This document shows positions 1-8,608 of a stretch of DNA of 64,000 nucleotides, piece by piece. Made by a program: the position numbers and the translations under genes. The DNA is taken from positions 62,001-126,000 of the forward strand of contig CACZOA010000009.1 of NCBI GenBank assembly GCA_902782665.1, written 5' to 3'. This stretch comes from an uncultured Bacteroidales bacterium (lineage in GTDB: Bacteria; Bacteroidota; Bacteroidia; Bacteroidales; Paludibacteraceae). Position 1 is the stretch's first letter; every line of letters begins with the position of its first letter. Under the pieces are notes generated by a model that saw nothing but the letters and a program-made list of their open reading frames with translations, was not told the DNA's origin and did no database searches.

Positions 1-281
1 AGACAGGATCCAACAACTCATGGTCACTTGACGGTCGTTCCATCCGTGGAGAATTGGCGAAGCCAACGTATGGAGAACAAGAAGAGGGAACGATTGTGGT
101 CAGAATCATGGTCAATGAGAACGGCGACGTTATAAACGCTGATATAGCACCAGGTACAGACATCACGTCAAAACGTCTTCATAATGCTGCACTCGCTGCG
201 GCGAAGAAGACTAAATTCAATGCGATACCGACTAAGAAAAACCAGAGCGGTACCATTACTTACAAATTTGAATTAAGATAA
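1..281 (+). CDS. TonB-family protein, C-terminal domain (5' partial)
   Basis: The reading frame is open from the left edge (first full codon at 3), so the N-terminus lies outside the window. A TTG at 54 is not the start, because conserved sequence (WSLDGRSIRG) lies before it. The roughly 92 visible residues look like the periplasmic C-terminal domain of Bacteroidota TonB-like proteins: an SLDGRS stretch, GTIVVRIMVNENGDV, a helix, then the closing strand GTITYKFEL. In TonB this domain contacts outer-membrane receptors and delivers energy from ExbB/ExbD. The stop codon is 1 nt before the ATG of the next gene, so the two are probably co-transcribed. It could instead be the TonB-C domain of a larger fusion, since the upstream part is unseen. 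Confidence 0.85.
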   Translation, partial: TGSNNSWSLDGRSIRGELAKPTYGEQEEGTIVVRIMVNENGDVINADIAPGTDITSKRLHNAALAAAKKTKFNAIPTKKNQSGTITYKFELR

Positions 282-282
282 A

Positions 283-825
283 ATGAAGAAAGTATATGTT
301 TTTTTGGCAGACGGTTTCGAAGAGACTGAAGCCATATTCCCAATCGATCTCCTAATCAGAGCTGGAGCGACGGTGGAGAAAGTTAGCGTGACGGGGAAGA
401 AAGAGGTCACAGGATCACACAACATCACGGTGATTGCAGACAGTCTGTTTGACGACAACAATTACAACGATGCAGACATGTTGTTCCTGCCTGGAGGCCC
501 AGGCCACAAGACATTGTTGGCACATTCAGAGTTGATCGAGTTGGTGAAGAAAGCCAATGATGAGAAGAAATGGTTGGCTGCCATCTGTGCGGCACCTATG
601 ATCTACGGATCTCTTGGTCTGCTTGACGGCAAAGCTGCAACTTGTTTTCCAGGCTATGAGCAGTTTCTGAAGGGAGCTGTGACAACTGGAGCACCATACG
701 AGATTTCCGGCAATTTTGTCACAGGAAGAAGCGCTGGTACAGCAAAAGTATTCGCTTTGGCAATGGTAGAAGCATTGTTTGGCAAGGATGCTTCTAAAGA
801 GGTGGCAAAGGCAATTGTGTCTTGA
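283..825 (+). CDS. DJ-1/PfpI family protein (ThiJ/YajL-like)
   Basis: A 180-residue protein of normal length for the DJ-1 superfamily. The conserved acidic residue is in DGFEETEA near residue 14. The nucleophile-elbow cysteine is at about residue 102 in AICAAP, and GRSAGTA follows near the C-terminus. Family members are cytoplasmic proteins tied to oxidative or carbonyl stress (chaperone or deglycase activity is debated), and some are amidotransferase-like. The sequence supports the family but not a particular activity. It starts 1 nt after the TonB-like gene stops, an arrangement that suggests one mRNA. The protein-level match to the DJ-1/YajL subgroup is strong because both the Glu and the Cys are present. 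Confidence 0.92.
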   Translation: MKKVYVFLADGFEETEAIFPIDLLIRAGATVEKVSVTGKKEVTGSHNITVIADSLFDDNNYNDADMLFLPGGPGHKTLLAHSELIELVKKANDEKKWLAAICAAPMIYGSLGLLDGKAATCFPGYEQFLKGAVTTGAPYEISGNFVTGRSAGTAKVFALAMVEALFGKDASKEVAKAIVS

Positions 826-951
826 TATTGCAAGTAAGTCGTGGTGAATATCAAAGAATTATTAACTTTTATGAAGTTTTTTGACAACACAAGACCTGTT
901 AGTCTTAAAATATTCATATATTTAGCTGAGATTTATTAAAAAATATTAATT

Positions 952-1812
952 ATGAAGATCTGTGCATATATTTTTGCTTTCGCACTTTCAACATTGATGT
1001 GCTGTTGTGCTGGTTCAAGTAAAGAGGGAGCTGCTCCTGTAGAGGCTGTTGATTCGACAAATACAACACCTGCTGAATTTGTGCCAGTAGAGAATCTTAA
1101 CGCAGAGTGCTATGTAGACAAGTTGTCGTACGCAGTTTGTATTGATTGTGATGTACTTGACAAATTCCGTACAATGTCGATCTATGGACCTGAAAAGAAA
1201 GAACAAGAGAAGATGCCAGTTGTCTTGTTCATCGAAGGAGATGTAAAAGAGATGCCTTCATTCGAGTGGCCTCGTCTCTTCATCGATTTGGGTTACAAGG
1301 TTTGTATACCTAAATGTTCGAATATCAAGGCAGACAGAAACAACGATAAGACAATCAAGACATTCCGTACTGCATTGAACGACGTGAATGACGCCCTCAC
1401 TACATTGAAAACGAAAGCTGACAAATATGGCATTGACACAACAAGAATATTCTTGGCAGGAAATGCATCTGGTGCAGTTGTCGTTGCATCTTACATTTAT
1501 ACTTATGTGTCTGGAACAGAGCCTCTTTCTAAAGAGGGAATCAGAGGTGTGATCTCGATTTCCACTAATTCGGCTTTGAACCTGAACGAGTTTGAGAAGA
1601 ACTTTGACAACGAGATCAAAAGTTTGATTTTCCACGGAACATCAAACGAACAGAGTACAGAGCTTATAAATTCAAAACAGTTGGCATCTCAGCTCGGAGA
1701 GTTGGCTGAATTCATCGAGGTGGAGGGAGCAAACGAATTCCCTACTCCAGAATACACTAAGGTTGTAAAAGACAAGTGTAGAGAATTTTTGAAAGAGCAC
1801 TCGGCGAACTAA
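952..1812 (+). CDS. Alpha/beta-hydrolase-fold exported protein lacking the catalytic triad
   Basis: 286 residues with an N-terminal signal (MKICAYIFAFALSTLMCCC); the cysteines at 17-19 suggest a lipoprotein, although the lipobox is not canonical. The body follows the esterase/lipase layout: VVLFIEGD strand, YGIDTTRIFLAGNASGA, GVISIS, IFHGTSNEQS. Each triad position seems altered. The nucleophile elbow normally reads GxSAG and here reads GNASG (about residues 169-173), putting Ala where Ser should be. The HGTxD motif is HGTSNE (Asp to Asn). The final GHGF-type histidine region reads GANEF. The fold is inferred; function is unknown, perhaps a non-catalytic binding protein. It is followed 9 nt later by the S1-domain gene. 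Confidence 0.7.
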   Translation: MKICAYIFAFALSTLMCCCAGSSKEGAAPVEAVDSTNTTPAEFVPVENLNAECYVDKLSYAVCIDCDVLDKFRTMSIYGPEKKEQEKMPVVLFIEGDVKEMPSFEWPRLFIDLGYKVCIPKCSNIKADRNNDKTIKTFRTALNDVNDALTTLKTKADKYGIDTTRIFLAGNASGAVVVASYIYTYVSGTEPLSKEGIRGVISISTNSALNLNEFEKNFDNEIKSLIFHGTSNEQSTELINSKQLASQLGELAEFIEVEGANEFPTPEYTKVVKDKCREFLKEHSAN

Positions 1813-1820
1813 TCGCAAAT

Positions 1821-2654
1821 ATGTTAGAAGTAGGTAAAAAAAACATACTAGAAATATCAGAGGTCAGAACCGACGGCTATATCCTTAAGGATACAGTCGA
1901 CGGTGATACTCTTTTTATGCGCAAGCTGGAATTGCCAGACGGTGCGGAAGTCGGTCAACAGGTTGAAGTATTCATATTCATGAATGCCAAACGAGAAATG
2001 GTACCGACCACAATGATGCCGTATGTGATGCCAGGTGAGTTCGGTTATCTTTATGTAGATGAGGTTTCTAAAGCAGGAGCATTGCTCGACTGGGGACTAT
2101 CACGTCCACTATTCCTGCCATCACGAGAGATGACCATGCGAATGCAGATAGACAGACGTTATCTGGTATATGTCTACTACGATTTGGTGACTCGCCAGAT
2201 CATAGCTACAAGCAGAATAGACCAGTATCTCAACGTCTCTCCTGCAAAATACGAGTTCAACGATGAGGTGGATATTATGATCGCATCTCGTCACGAACGA
2301 GGATATAAAGTGATTGTCAACAACGCTCACTGGGGAATGATTTACCAAAGTGAAATATTCCAGGAGATTGAGATAGGTGCACTTTATACAGGTTATGTAA
2401 AGAATGTCCGTGAAGACGGCAAAATAGACATCTCCCTACAGCCACTTGGTTTCAAAGTGACTGATGAGTTATCGGAGATAATTATGGATGAATTACATAA
2501 GAACAATGGAATCTTGAGAGTGTCAGACAGATCGGACGCAGGATTAATCGCCGATATGTTCGGATGCAGCAAGAAGAGTTTCAAGAAATCCATCGGAGTA
2601 TTGTTCAAACAACGTTTGATCGAGATACACGAGGATTATATTTGTCTTGTGTAA
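1821..2654 (+). CDS. S1-domain RNA-binding protein, CvfB-like
   Basis: 277 residues organised like CvfB/YitL proteins. Tandem S1-like OB folds occupy roughly residues 1-210 (for example GEFGYLYVDEVSKAGALLDWGLSRPLFLP and GALYTGYVKNVREDGKIDISLQP), and a C-terminal winged helix lies at about 215-277 (GLIADMFGCSKKSFKKSIGVLFKQRLI). CvfB was characterised in Staphylococcus as an RNA-binding regulator of virulence genes. In Bacteroidota the role is unknown but presumably post-transcriptional. No membrane segment or signal peptide is visible, so the protein is cytoplasmic. It lies between the hydrolase-fold gene (8 nt) and the deaminase gene (22 nt), all on the plus strand, consistent with an operon. 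Confidence 0.85.
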   Translation: MLEVGKKNILEISEVRTDGYILKDTVDGDTLFMRKLELPDGAEVGQQVEVFIFMNAKREMVPTTMMPYVMPGEFGYLYVDEVSKAGALLDWGLSRPLFLPSREMTMRMQIDRRYLVYVYYDLVTRQIIATSRIDQYLNVSPAKYEFNDEVDIMIASRHERGYKVIVNNAHWGMIYQSEIFQEIEIGALYTGYVKNVREDGKIDISLQPLGFKVTDELSEIIMDELHKNNGILRVSDRSDAGLIADMFGCSKKSFKKSIGVLFKQRLIEIHEDYICLV

Positions 2655-2676
2655 ACAAAATTAGGAGGGAAAGAGT

Positions 2677-3921
2677 ATGAGTAGTATACTGATAAAAGGT
2701 GTGTCGCTTAATGGCAAAACCACCGATGTATTGATAAAAGGCAATCGTTTCAGCAGAATTGCCCCAAATATCACAGAGAACGCCGATCAGGAGATTGACG
2801 GCAAAGGTTTTGCTATAATTCCTCCGTTCTACAATGGACATTGCCACGCCGCAATGACATTGTTGCGCAGTTACGCAGATGATTTACCTCTGTTCACATG
2901 GCTCAACGACCATATCTGGCCAGTGGAAGACCAAATGGTGGAGGAAGACATCTACGTCGGCACAAAACTTGCATTGCTGGAGATGATCAAATCCGGCACC
3001 GTCTTCTTCAACGACATGTACGGCATGGTAGAAGAGAGCATCAAAGCTTGTGAAGAGATGGGAGTACGCGCACAGATCGGAATCTCTTTGATGGACAGAA
3101 TGGGAGAAGAGTCGATTAATGGACGATTCGGACTCCTACATTCGTTTAAAAGTACAGAATTGGTGAGACTTGCTGTCGCCCCACACGCTCCTTACACTGT
3201 ATCGAAAGAGTTGTTTGAGAGATGTGTGAAAGAGGCAGACAAAGCAGGCGTGATGATTCATACACATTTGTCTGAGACAGCGAAAGAGGTGGAAGATTGC
3301 AAAGCTGAGCATGGAATGTCGCCAGTGGAATGGCTAGACAGCCTTGGTGTATTGACAGAAAAGACAGCCTTGGCTCACGTTGTCCACACTTCAGACAGTG
3401 ATGCGGATATACTTGCAAAACGCCAGTGTGTGATCGTGTCGAATCCGACATCTAACATGAAACTAGCAAGTGGAGCATTCCACACTACTCAGCACCGTTC
3501 ACGCGGTTCAAGAGTGGTGCTTGGCACAGACGGTGTATCGTCGAACAACAATCTTGACATGATGCAGGAGATGAAATTCTTCGCATTGCTTGCAAAACTT
3601 ACTGAAGATGCTGAATCTGCACCAGCAGACTATGTTTTCGACATGGCGACAAGAGCAGGAGCGGAAGCATTCGGTATCGACGCGGGAGTTATAGCAGAAG
3701 GCAAATTGGCAGATGCCGTGCTTGTAGACATGAGCAACGAAAGACTTGTGCCAGACTACAATTTGATTTCCAACCTTGTCTATTCGGCAGACAGCAGATG
3801 TATAGACACAGTGATCTGCAACGGACGCGTCGTGATGCGTTCAGGCGTTGTGCCAGGAGAAGACAAGATAATTGAAGATGCACACAGAGTTTGTGCAAGA
3901 TTCAAAGCGATGAAGAAATAA
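2677..3921 (+). CDS. mtaD: 5-methylthioadenosine / S-adenosylhomocysteine deaminase
   Basis: A 414-residue amidohydrolase of the MTA/SAH (or chlorohydrolase-like) deaminase group. Zn ligands are visible: HCH in NGHCHAAMTLLR (about residue 55), His in HTHLSET, a second histidine stretch AHVVH, and Asp in GTDGVSSNNN. The ADDLPLFTWLNDHIWP stretch is typical of MtaD/DadD. These enzymes deaminate S-adenosylhomocysteine, methylthioadenosine or 5'-deoxyadenosine to inosine forms in the cytoplasm, recycling products of SAM-dependent reactions. AGGAGGG at 2663-2669 is a strong Shine-Dalgarno, unusual for this phylum, and fixes the start 7 nt downstream. purL follows after 22 nt, so a purine-related transcription unit is likely. 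Substrate preference cannot be read from the sequence. Confidence 0.9.
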   Translation: MSSILIKGVSLNGKTTDVLIKGNRFSRIAPNITENADQEIDGKGFAIIPPFYNGHCHAAMTLLRSYADDLPLFTWLNDHIWPVEDQMVEEDIYVGTKLALLEMIKSGTVFFNDMYGMVEESIKACEEMGVRAQIGISLMDRMGEESINGRFGLLHSFKSTELVRLAVAPHAPYTVSKELFERCVKEADKAGVMIHTHLSETAKEVEDCKAEHGMSPVEWLDSLGVLTEKTALAHVVHTSDSDADILAKRQCVIVSNPTSNMKLASGAFHTTQHRSRGSRVVLGTDGVSSNNNLDMMQEMKFFALLAKLTEDAESAPADYVFDMATRAGAEAFGIDAGVIAEGKLADAVLVDMSNERLVPDYNLISNLVYSADSRCIDTVICNGRVVMRSGVVPGEDKIIEDAHRVCARFKAMKK

Positions 3922-3943
3922 GACAAAAATATTTCAACACAAT

Positions 3944-6900
3944 ATGATATTATTTTTCAAAAAAGAGGATGCCGGCATAATTGCAGTCGGTGTTTCGTCG
4001 AAATTGGGTGAGGAAGACATTAAGAAACTCACTTGGGCATTCAGTGGTGCTAAGTACATGGAGTGTGATAGCATCAACGGTTGGTTCGTTGGCCCACGTC
4101 GCGAGATGATTACTCCTTGGAGTACGAACGCAGTGGAAATAACTCAGAACATGGGTATTTCTGGTATTGAGAGAATCGAGGAATATTTTGTGGCTTCAGG
4201 CGAGAACGCAGAGCATGACCCAATGCTACAGCGTATCTACAATGGCTTGAACCAAGATATCTTCACAATCTCAAAGACTCCTGATCCAATTGTCTACATT
4301 GACGATATTGAAGAATACAACAAGCAAGAGGGTCTTGCACTTAACCCACAGGAAATCGAGTACTTGAAGAGCGTAAGTGCAAAAATCGGAAGAAAACTTA
4401 CAGACAGTGAGGTGTTCGGATTCTCACAGGTGAACTCTGAGCACTGCCGTCATAAGATATTCGGCGGAAAGTTCATCATCGATGGCAAAGAGATGGAGAG
4501 CTCACTTTTCGCTATGATCAAGAAAACATCTGAGACTAACCCTAACAAGTTGGTTTCAGCTTATAAAGATAACGTTGCTTTCAACGCTGGTCCCGAGATC
4601 GAGCAGTTCGCTCCAAAATCAGGAGACAAACCAGACTATTTTGAGGTGAAGAAGATACAGTCTGTCATCTCATTGAAAGCCGAGACTCACAACTTCCCAA
4701 CTACAGTTGAGCCATTCAACGGTGCAGCTACTGGTTCAGGTGGTGAGATCCGTGACCGTCTTGGTGGAGGTAAGGCAAGTTTGCCTATCGCCGGAACTGC
4801 AGTCTACATGACTTCATATCCACGTACAGAGAACGGAAGATCATGGGAGCAGGCGATGAAGGAGAGAAACTGGCTTTACCAGACTCCAGAGCAGATTTTG
4901 ATCAAGGCATCCAACGGAGCCAGCGATTTCGGTAACAAGTTCGGACAGCCTCTAATCTGTGGTTCGTTGTTGACATTCGAGCATCAGGAGAACGACAAGA
5001 AGTTCGCTTTCGACAAGGTTATCATGCTTGCAGGAGGTGTCGGTTTCGCCAAGATGAAAGATGCGCAGAAGGGTCATGCAGAGCCAGGTGAGAAGGTTGT
5101 AGTGATGGGTGGTGACAACTACCGCATCGGTATGGGTGGTGGAGCCGTTTCATCAGTTGAGACAGGCCAGTACTCAAACGCAATCGAGCTAAACGCAGTG
5201 CAGCGTGCAAACGCAGAGATGCAGAAGCGTGTTTCTAACGTGATCAGAACACTTGCGGAAAGCGATTCTAACCCTATCGTCTCTATCCACGACCACGGTG
5301 CAGGTGGACACTTGAACTGTTTGTCGGAGCTTGTTGAGGAGACAGGAGGTAAGATAGATATGGATGCTCTTCCAATCGGCGACGTTACTCTTTCAGCGAA
5401 AGAGATTATCGGAAACGAGAGTCAGGAGCGTATGGGTCTTCTTGTTCACGAGAAAGATATTGATCTAATCAAGAAGATCGCTGATCGTGAGCGTGCTCCA
5501 ATGTATGTTGTCGGAGAGACTACAGGAGACAACAAGTTCGTATTCGAAAAGAAGAATGGTGAAAAGCCAATCGACTTGGAGATGAAGGATATGATCGGTA
5601 ACCCTCCACGTACTGTCATCACAGACAATTCTGTAGAGGAGCACTATACTGACGCCACTATCAATGTAAGCAAGGTAGACGAATACATCAACAATGTTCT
5701 TCAGCTTGAGAGCGTTGCATGTAAGGATTGGTTGACTAACAAGGTTGACCGTTCGGTAACAGGAAAGGTAGCACGCCAGCAGACAGTTGGAGAGGTGCAG
5801 TTGCCATTGGCAGACCTTGGTGCTGTAGCGTTGGATTACCGTGGAAAGGCTGGTATCGCAACGTCTATCGGACACGCTCCTATCGCAGCTCTTGCTGATC
5901 CAGAGGCTGGTTCAGTACTTGCAATCGCAGAGGCATTGACAAATATCGTGTTCGCTCCTCTAGCAGAGGGATTGGATAGCGTATCGTTGAGTGCAAACTG
6001 GATGTGGCCATGTAAGAATCCTGGTGAGGATGCAAGATTGTATAAGGCAGTCAACGCAGCCAGCGATTTCGCATGTTCACTTGGCATCAATATTCCAACA
6101 GGAAAAGACTCATTGTCTATGACACAGAAGTATGGCAATGAGAAAGTATATTCTCCAGGCACAGTGATCATTTCAGCCGGAGCTGAGGTTTCTGACGTAA
6201 GAGGCATCGTGACTCCAGTTATCGCTAACGTACCTGGTTCAGCCGTTTACTATATTGATTTCTCATTCGACAGCTTGAAGCTTGGTGGTTCCGCATTGTT
6301 CGCATCATTGAACAAGGTAGGAAGCGAAGTTCCTTGTGTGACTGACACAGAATACTTCATGGATGCATTCAACACTGTTCAAGAGATGATCAAAGAAGGC
6401 ATCGTACTTGCAGGACACGATATTTCAGAAGGTGGTATGTTGACTGCTCTTCTTGAGATGTGTTTCGCAAATTCAGAAGGCGGTTTGAACGTAGATTTGA
6501 ATGGCGTAGGTGATGATGTATTGAAGGTATTGTTCGCTGAGAATCCAGGCGTTTTGGTACAGGTTTCAGACTGTGCATTGGCAGAGAAGATGATGAGAGA
6601 GGCAGGTGTTGGTTTCGCCAAGATCGCAACTCCAATGGAAGACAGAGTCGTAAGAGTAGCTAAAGATAAGTTCAAGCACGACTTCCAGATCGATCAGCTT
6701 CGTGACGTATGGTTCAAGTCATCTTACTTGCTTGACAGAAAGCAGAGCGGTGAGATTTGTGCAAAGAAGCGTTACGAGAACTATAAGAACCAGCCATTGA
6801 GATTCAAGTTCAACTCTGAATTCTCTGGCAAACTATCAAAACTTGGAATCACAGCCGACCGTACAGCTCCATCAGGAATCAAAGCGGCAATCATCCGTGA

Positions 6901-7633
6901 GAAGGGAACAAACGGAGACCGTGAGATGGCATACTCAATGTATTTGGCTGGTTTCGACGTGAAGGATGTCCACATGACAGACTTGGCATCAGGTCGTGAG
7001 ACATTGGATGATGTCAACTTGATTGTATTCTGTGGTGGATTCTCCAACTCAGACGTCCTTGGTTCAGCTAAAGGTTGGGCAGGAGGATTCCTATACAATG
7101 AGAAGGCAAAGGCTGCACTTGATCGCTACTACGCACGTCCTGACACACTTTCTCTTGGAGTCTGCAACGGATGTCAGCTAATGGTTGAGCTTGGACTTGT
7201 ATATCCTAACCATGAGCAGAAGCCACGTATGCTACACAACGATTCTCACAAGTTTGAGTCTTCATTCGTGGCATTGACAATTCCACAGAATGATTCAGTG
7301 ATGTTCAAGTCGCTATCAGGCTCTAACCTTGGTATTTGGGTGGCTCACGGAGAAGGAAAGTTCGATCTTCCTTACGCAGAGAGCGAGTACAAGATCGTAG
7401 GTAAATATGTATACGACGGTTACCCAGCCAACCCTAACGGTTCTAAGTATGCTACAGCAGCCATCTGTTCGGCAGACGGTCGTCACTTGGCTATGATGCC
7501 ACATTTGGAGCGTGCTATCTTCCCATGGCAGTGGGCATACTACCCATTGAACAGAAAAGCCACAGATGAGGTGACTCCATGGATCGAGGCATTTGTAAAT
7601 GCAAGAAAGTGGGTTGAGCAGAATAAGAAGTAA
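3944..7633 (+). CDS. purL: Phosphoribosylformylglycinamidine synthase (large single-chain PurL)
   Basis: The 1229-residue length matches the one-chain PurL (FGAR amidotransferase) of Bacteroidota and Proteobacteria. The order is an N-terminal PurS-like region, FGAM synthase with SEHCRH (about residue 165), the ATP-binding GGEIRDRLGGG, a second synthase half (PTGKDSLSM), then a C-terminal glutaminase with the Cys nucleophile in LGVCNGCQLM and the partner His in PHLERA. It catalyses the ATP- and glutamine-dependent conversion of FGAR to FGAM in purine synthesis. Codon usage is strongly biased (GAG, AAG, GGT, CGT), like other highly expressed genes here (GH94, metY). It lies 22 nt after mtaD and ends before a strong terminator at 7661-7690. 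Confidence 0.97.
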   Translation: MILFFKKEDAGIIAVGVSSKLGEEDIKKLTWAFSGAKYMECDSINGWFVGPRREMITPWSTNAVEITQNMGISGIERIEEYFVASGENAEHDPMLQRIYNGLNQDIFTISKTPDPIVYIDDIEEYNKQEGLALNPQEIEYLKSVSAKIGRKLTDSEVFGFSQVNSEHCRHKIFGGKFIIDGKEMESSLFAMIKKTSETNPNKLVSAYKDNVAFNAGPEIEQFAPKSGDKPDYFEVKKIQSVISLKAETHNFPTTVEPFNGAATGSGGEIRDRLGGGKASLPIAGTAVYMTSYPRTENGRSWEQAMKERNWLYQTPEQILIKASNGASDFGNKFGQPLICGSLLTFEHQENDKKFAFDKVIMLAGGVGFAKMKDAQKGHAEPGEKVVVMGGDNYRIGMGGGAVSSVETGQYSNAIELNAVQRANAEMQKRVSNVIRTLAESDSNPIVSIHDHGAGGHLNCLSELVEETGGKIDMDALPIGDVTLSAKEIIGNESQERMGLLVHEKDIDLIKKIADRERAPMYVVGETTGDNKFVFEKKNGEKPIDLEMKDMIGNPPRTVITDNSVEEHYTDATINVSKVDEYINNVLQLESVACKDWLTNKVDRSVTGKVARQQTVGEVQLPLADLGAVALDYRGKAGIATSIGHAPIAALADPEAGSVLAIAEALTNIVFAPLAEGLDSVSLSANWMWPCKNPGEDARLYKAVNAASDFACSLGINIPTGKDSLSMTQKYGNEKVYSPGTVIISAGAEVSDVRGIVTPVIANVPGSAVYYIDFSFDSLKLGGSALFASLNKVGSEVPCVTDTEYFMDAFNTVQEMIKEGIVLAGHDISEGGMLTALLEMCFANSEGGLNVDLNGVGDDVLKVLFAENPGVLVQVSDCALAEKMMREAGVGFAKIATPMEDRVVRVAKDKFKHDFQIDQLRDVWFKSSYLLDRKQSGEICAKKRYENYKNQPLRFKFNSEFSGKLSKLGITADRTAPSGIKAAIIREKGTNGDREMAYSMYLAGFDVKDVHMTDLASGRETLDDVNLIVFCGGFSNSDVLGSAKGWAGGFLYNEKAKAALDRYYARPDTLSLGVCNGCQLMVELGLVYPNHEQKPRMLHNDSHKFESSFVALTIPQNDSVMFKSLSGSNLGIWVAHGEGKFDLPYAESEYKIVGKYVYDGYPANPNGSKYATAAICSADGRHLAMMPHLERAIFPWQWAYYPLNRKATDEVTPWIEAFVNARKWVEQNKK

Positions 7634-7660
7634 GAATGACCCTTGTGGTTTAACTATAAG

Positions 7661-7690
7661 AAAAGGAAGGTGAACAACCTTCCTTTTTTT
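7661..7690 (+). terminator. Rho-independent terminator after purL
   Basis: An 11-bp perfect stem (AAAAGGAAGGT paired with ACCTTCCTTTT, loop GAACA) is followed by a T run, 28 nt after the purL stop codon. It closes the mtaD-purL transcription unit. Confidence 0.9.
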
Positions 7691-7779
7691 GTTTTATTCT
7701 TCATCAGACAATAAACCATGACATGAAAATTTGCATCAAAATCCATGTACAACGAATAACAACGAAAAAAAATATGATT

Positions 7780-7787
7780 TAATTTTG
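7780..7787 (+). promoter_or_regulatory. Bacteroidota -7 promoter element of the carbonic anhydrase gene
   Basis: TAATTTTG fits the TAnnTTTG -7 consensus and lies 36 nt before the ATG at 7823, after the purL terminator. No good TTTG -33 box is visible. Confidence 0.5.
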
Positions 7788-7822
7788 CACCGTTTTTCGA
7801 TATTAAATACTTAAATAAAAAA

Positions 7823-8542
7823 ATGAAAAAATTATTCTTGCCTATCGCCATCGTTGCTATGGGCATTTTCGCAAGCTGCTCACAGAAGGAGACAGTAAAG
7901 AATGAGTCTAACGATTCTTGCAAAGCAGCCATTGATTCAGTAATGGCAACATTGGACAAAACAGTTGAGACTCCAGAAGAGGCTATCGCACGTTTGAAGG
8001 ATGGAAACGCTCGCTACGTAGCAGAGACTCCCGTATTCCCTCACCACGACCACAAACGTCTTGCTGAGACAGCGCCTCACCAGGCTCCATTTGCAGCTGT
8101 AGTTGCTTGCTCAGACTCTCGTGTTCCAGTAGAGTTGATTTTTGACCAGGGTATCGGTGACATCTTCGTAATCCGTACTGCAGGTAACAACGTTAACAAC
8201 GATGCCGTTATGGGTAGTGTAGACTACGCTATCGAGCACCTTGGAGTCAAGACTGTTGTTGTGCTAGGTCACGAGTCTTGCGGCGGTGTGACAGGTGCTA
8301 TCGGTGATGTTAAGGCTGACGATGAGAGCAAGATCGATGAGTTGCTTTCTATGATCCAGGCAGACGTTAAACCATATGTAGGCAAGGCAGATTCTCTTGA
8401 CGCAGCTATCAAACTAAATGCTGCCACTCAGGTGAAGAGAATCAACGATCGTGAGTTGGTTAAGAAATTCGTAGAGGCAGGTAAAACTCAGGTTGTTGGT
8501 GCATACTACAATGTACACGATGGTAGCGTAGTATTCGAATAA
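7823..8542 (+). CDS. Exported lipoprotein beta-carbonic anhydrase
   Basis: 239 residues beginning with a lipoprotein signal peptide (MKKLFLPIAIVAMGIFASC; lipobox FASC, Cys19), so the mature enzyme is probably anchored in the periplasm or outer membrane. The beta-class zinc site is complete: Cys at about 96 in ACSDSRVP with its Asp/Arg dyad, His about 150 and Cys about 153 in GHESCGG. The catalysed reaction is reversible hydration of CO2 to bicarbonate. An extracytoplasmic beta-carbonic anhydrase could help trap fermentation CO2 or supply bicarbonate for fumarate-forming carboxylation; that role is inferred. The gene is monocistronic, between a promoter-like TAATTTTG and a two-way terminator. 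Confidence 0.92.
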   Translation: MKKLFLPIAIVAMGIFASCSQKETVKNESNDSCKAAIDSVMATLDKTVETPEEAIARLKDGNARYVAETPVFPHHDHKRLAETAPHQAPFAAVVACSDSRVPVELIFDQGIGDIFVIRTAGNNVNNDAVMGSVDYAIEHLGVKTVVVLGHESCGGVTGAIGDVKADDESKIDELLSMIQADVKPYVGKADSLDAAIKLNAATQVKRINDRELVKKFVEAGKTQVVGAYYNVHDGSVVFE

Positions 8543-8561
8543 TCACCTTTTTATTCATAAA

Positions 8562-8595
8562 AAAATAGCCCGGCATAATGTCGGGCTATTTTTGT
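8562..8595. terminator. Bidirectional terminator between carbonic anhydrase and glycosyltransferase genes
   Basis: ATAGCCCG pairs with CGGGCTAT, extended inward by GCA/TGT around a TAA loop and flanked by A5 and T5 runs. It lies between two convergent genes and can stop transcription from both sides. Confidence 0.9.
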
Positions 8596-8608
8596 TTATG
8601 TCTTAAAA

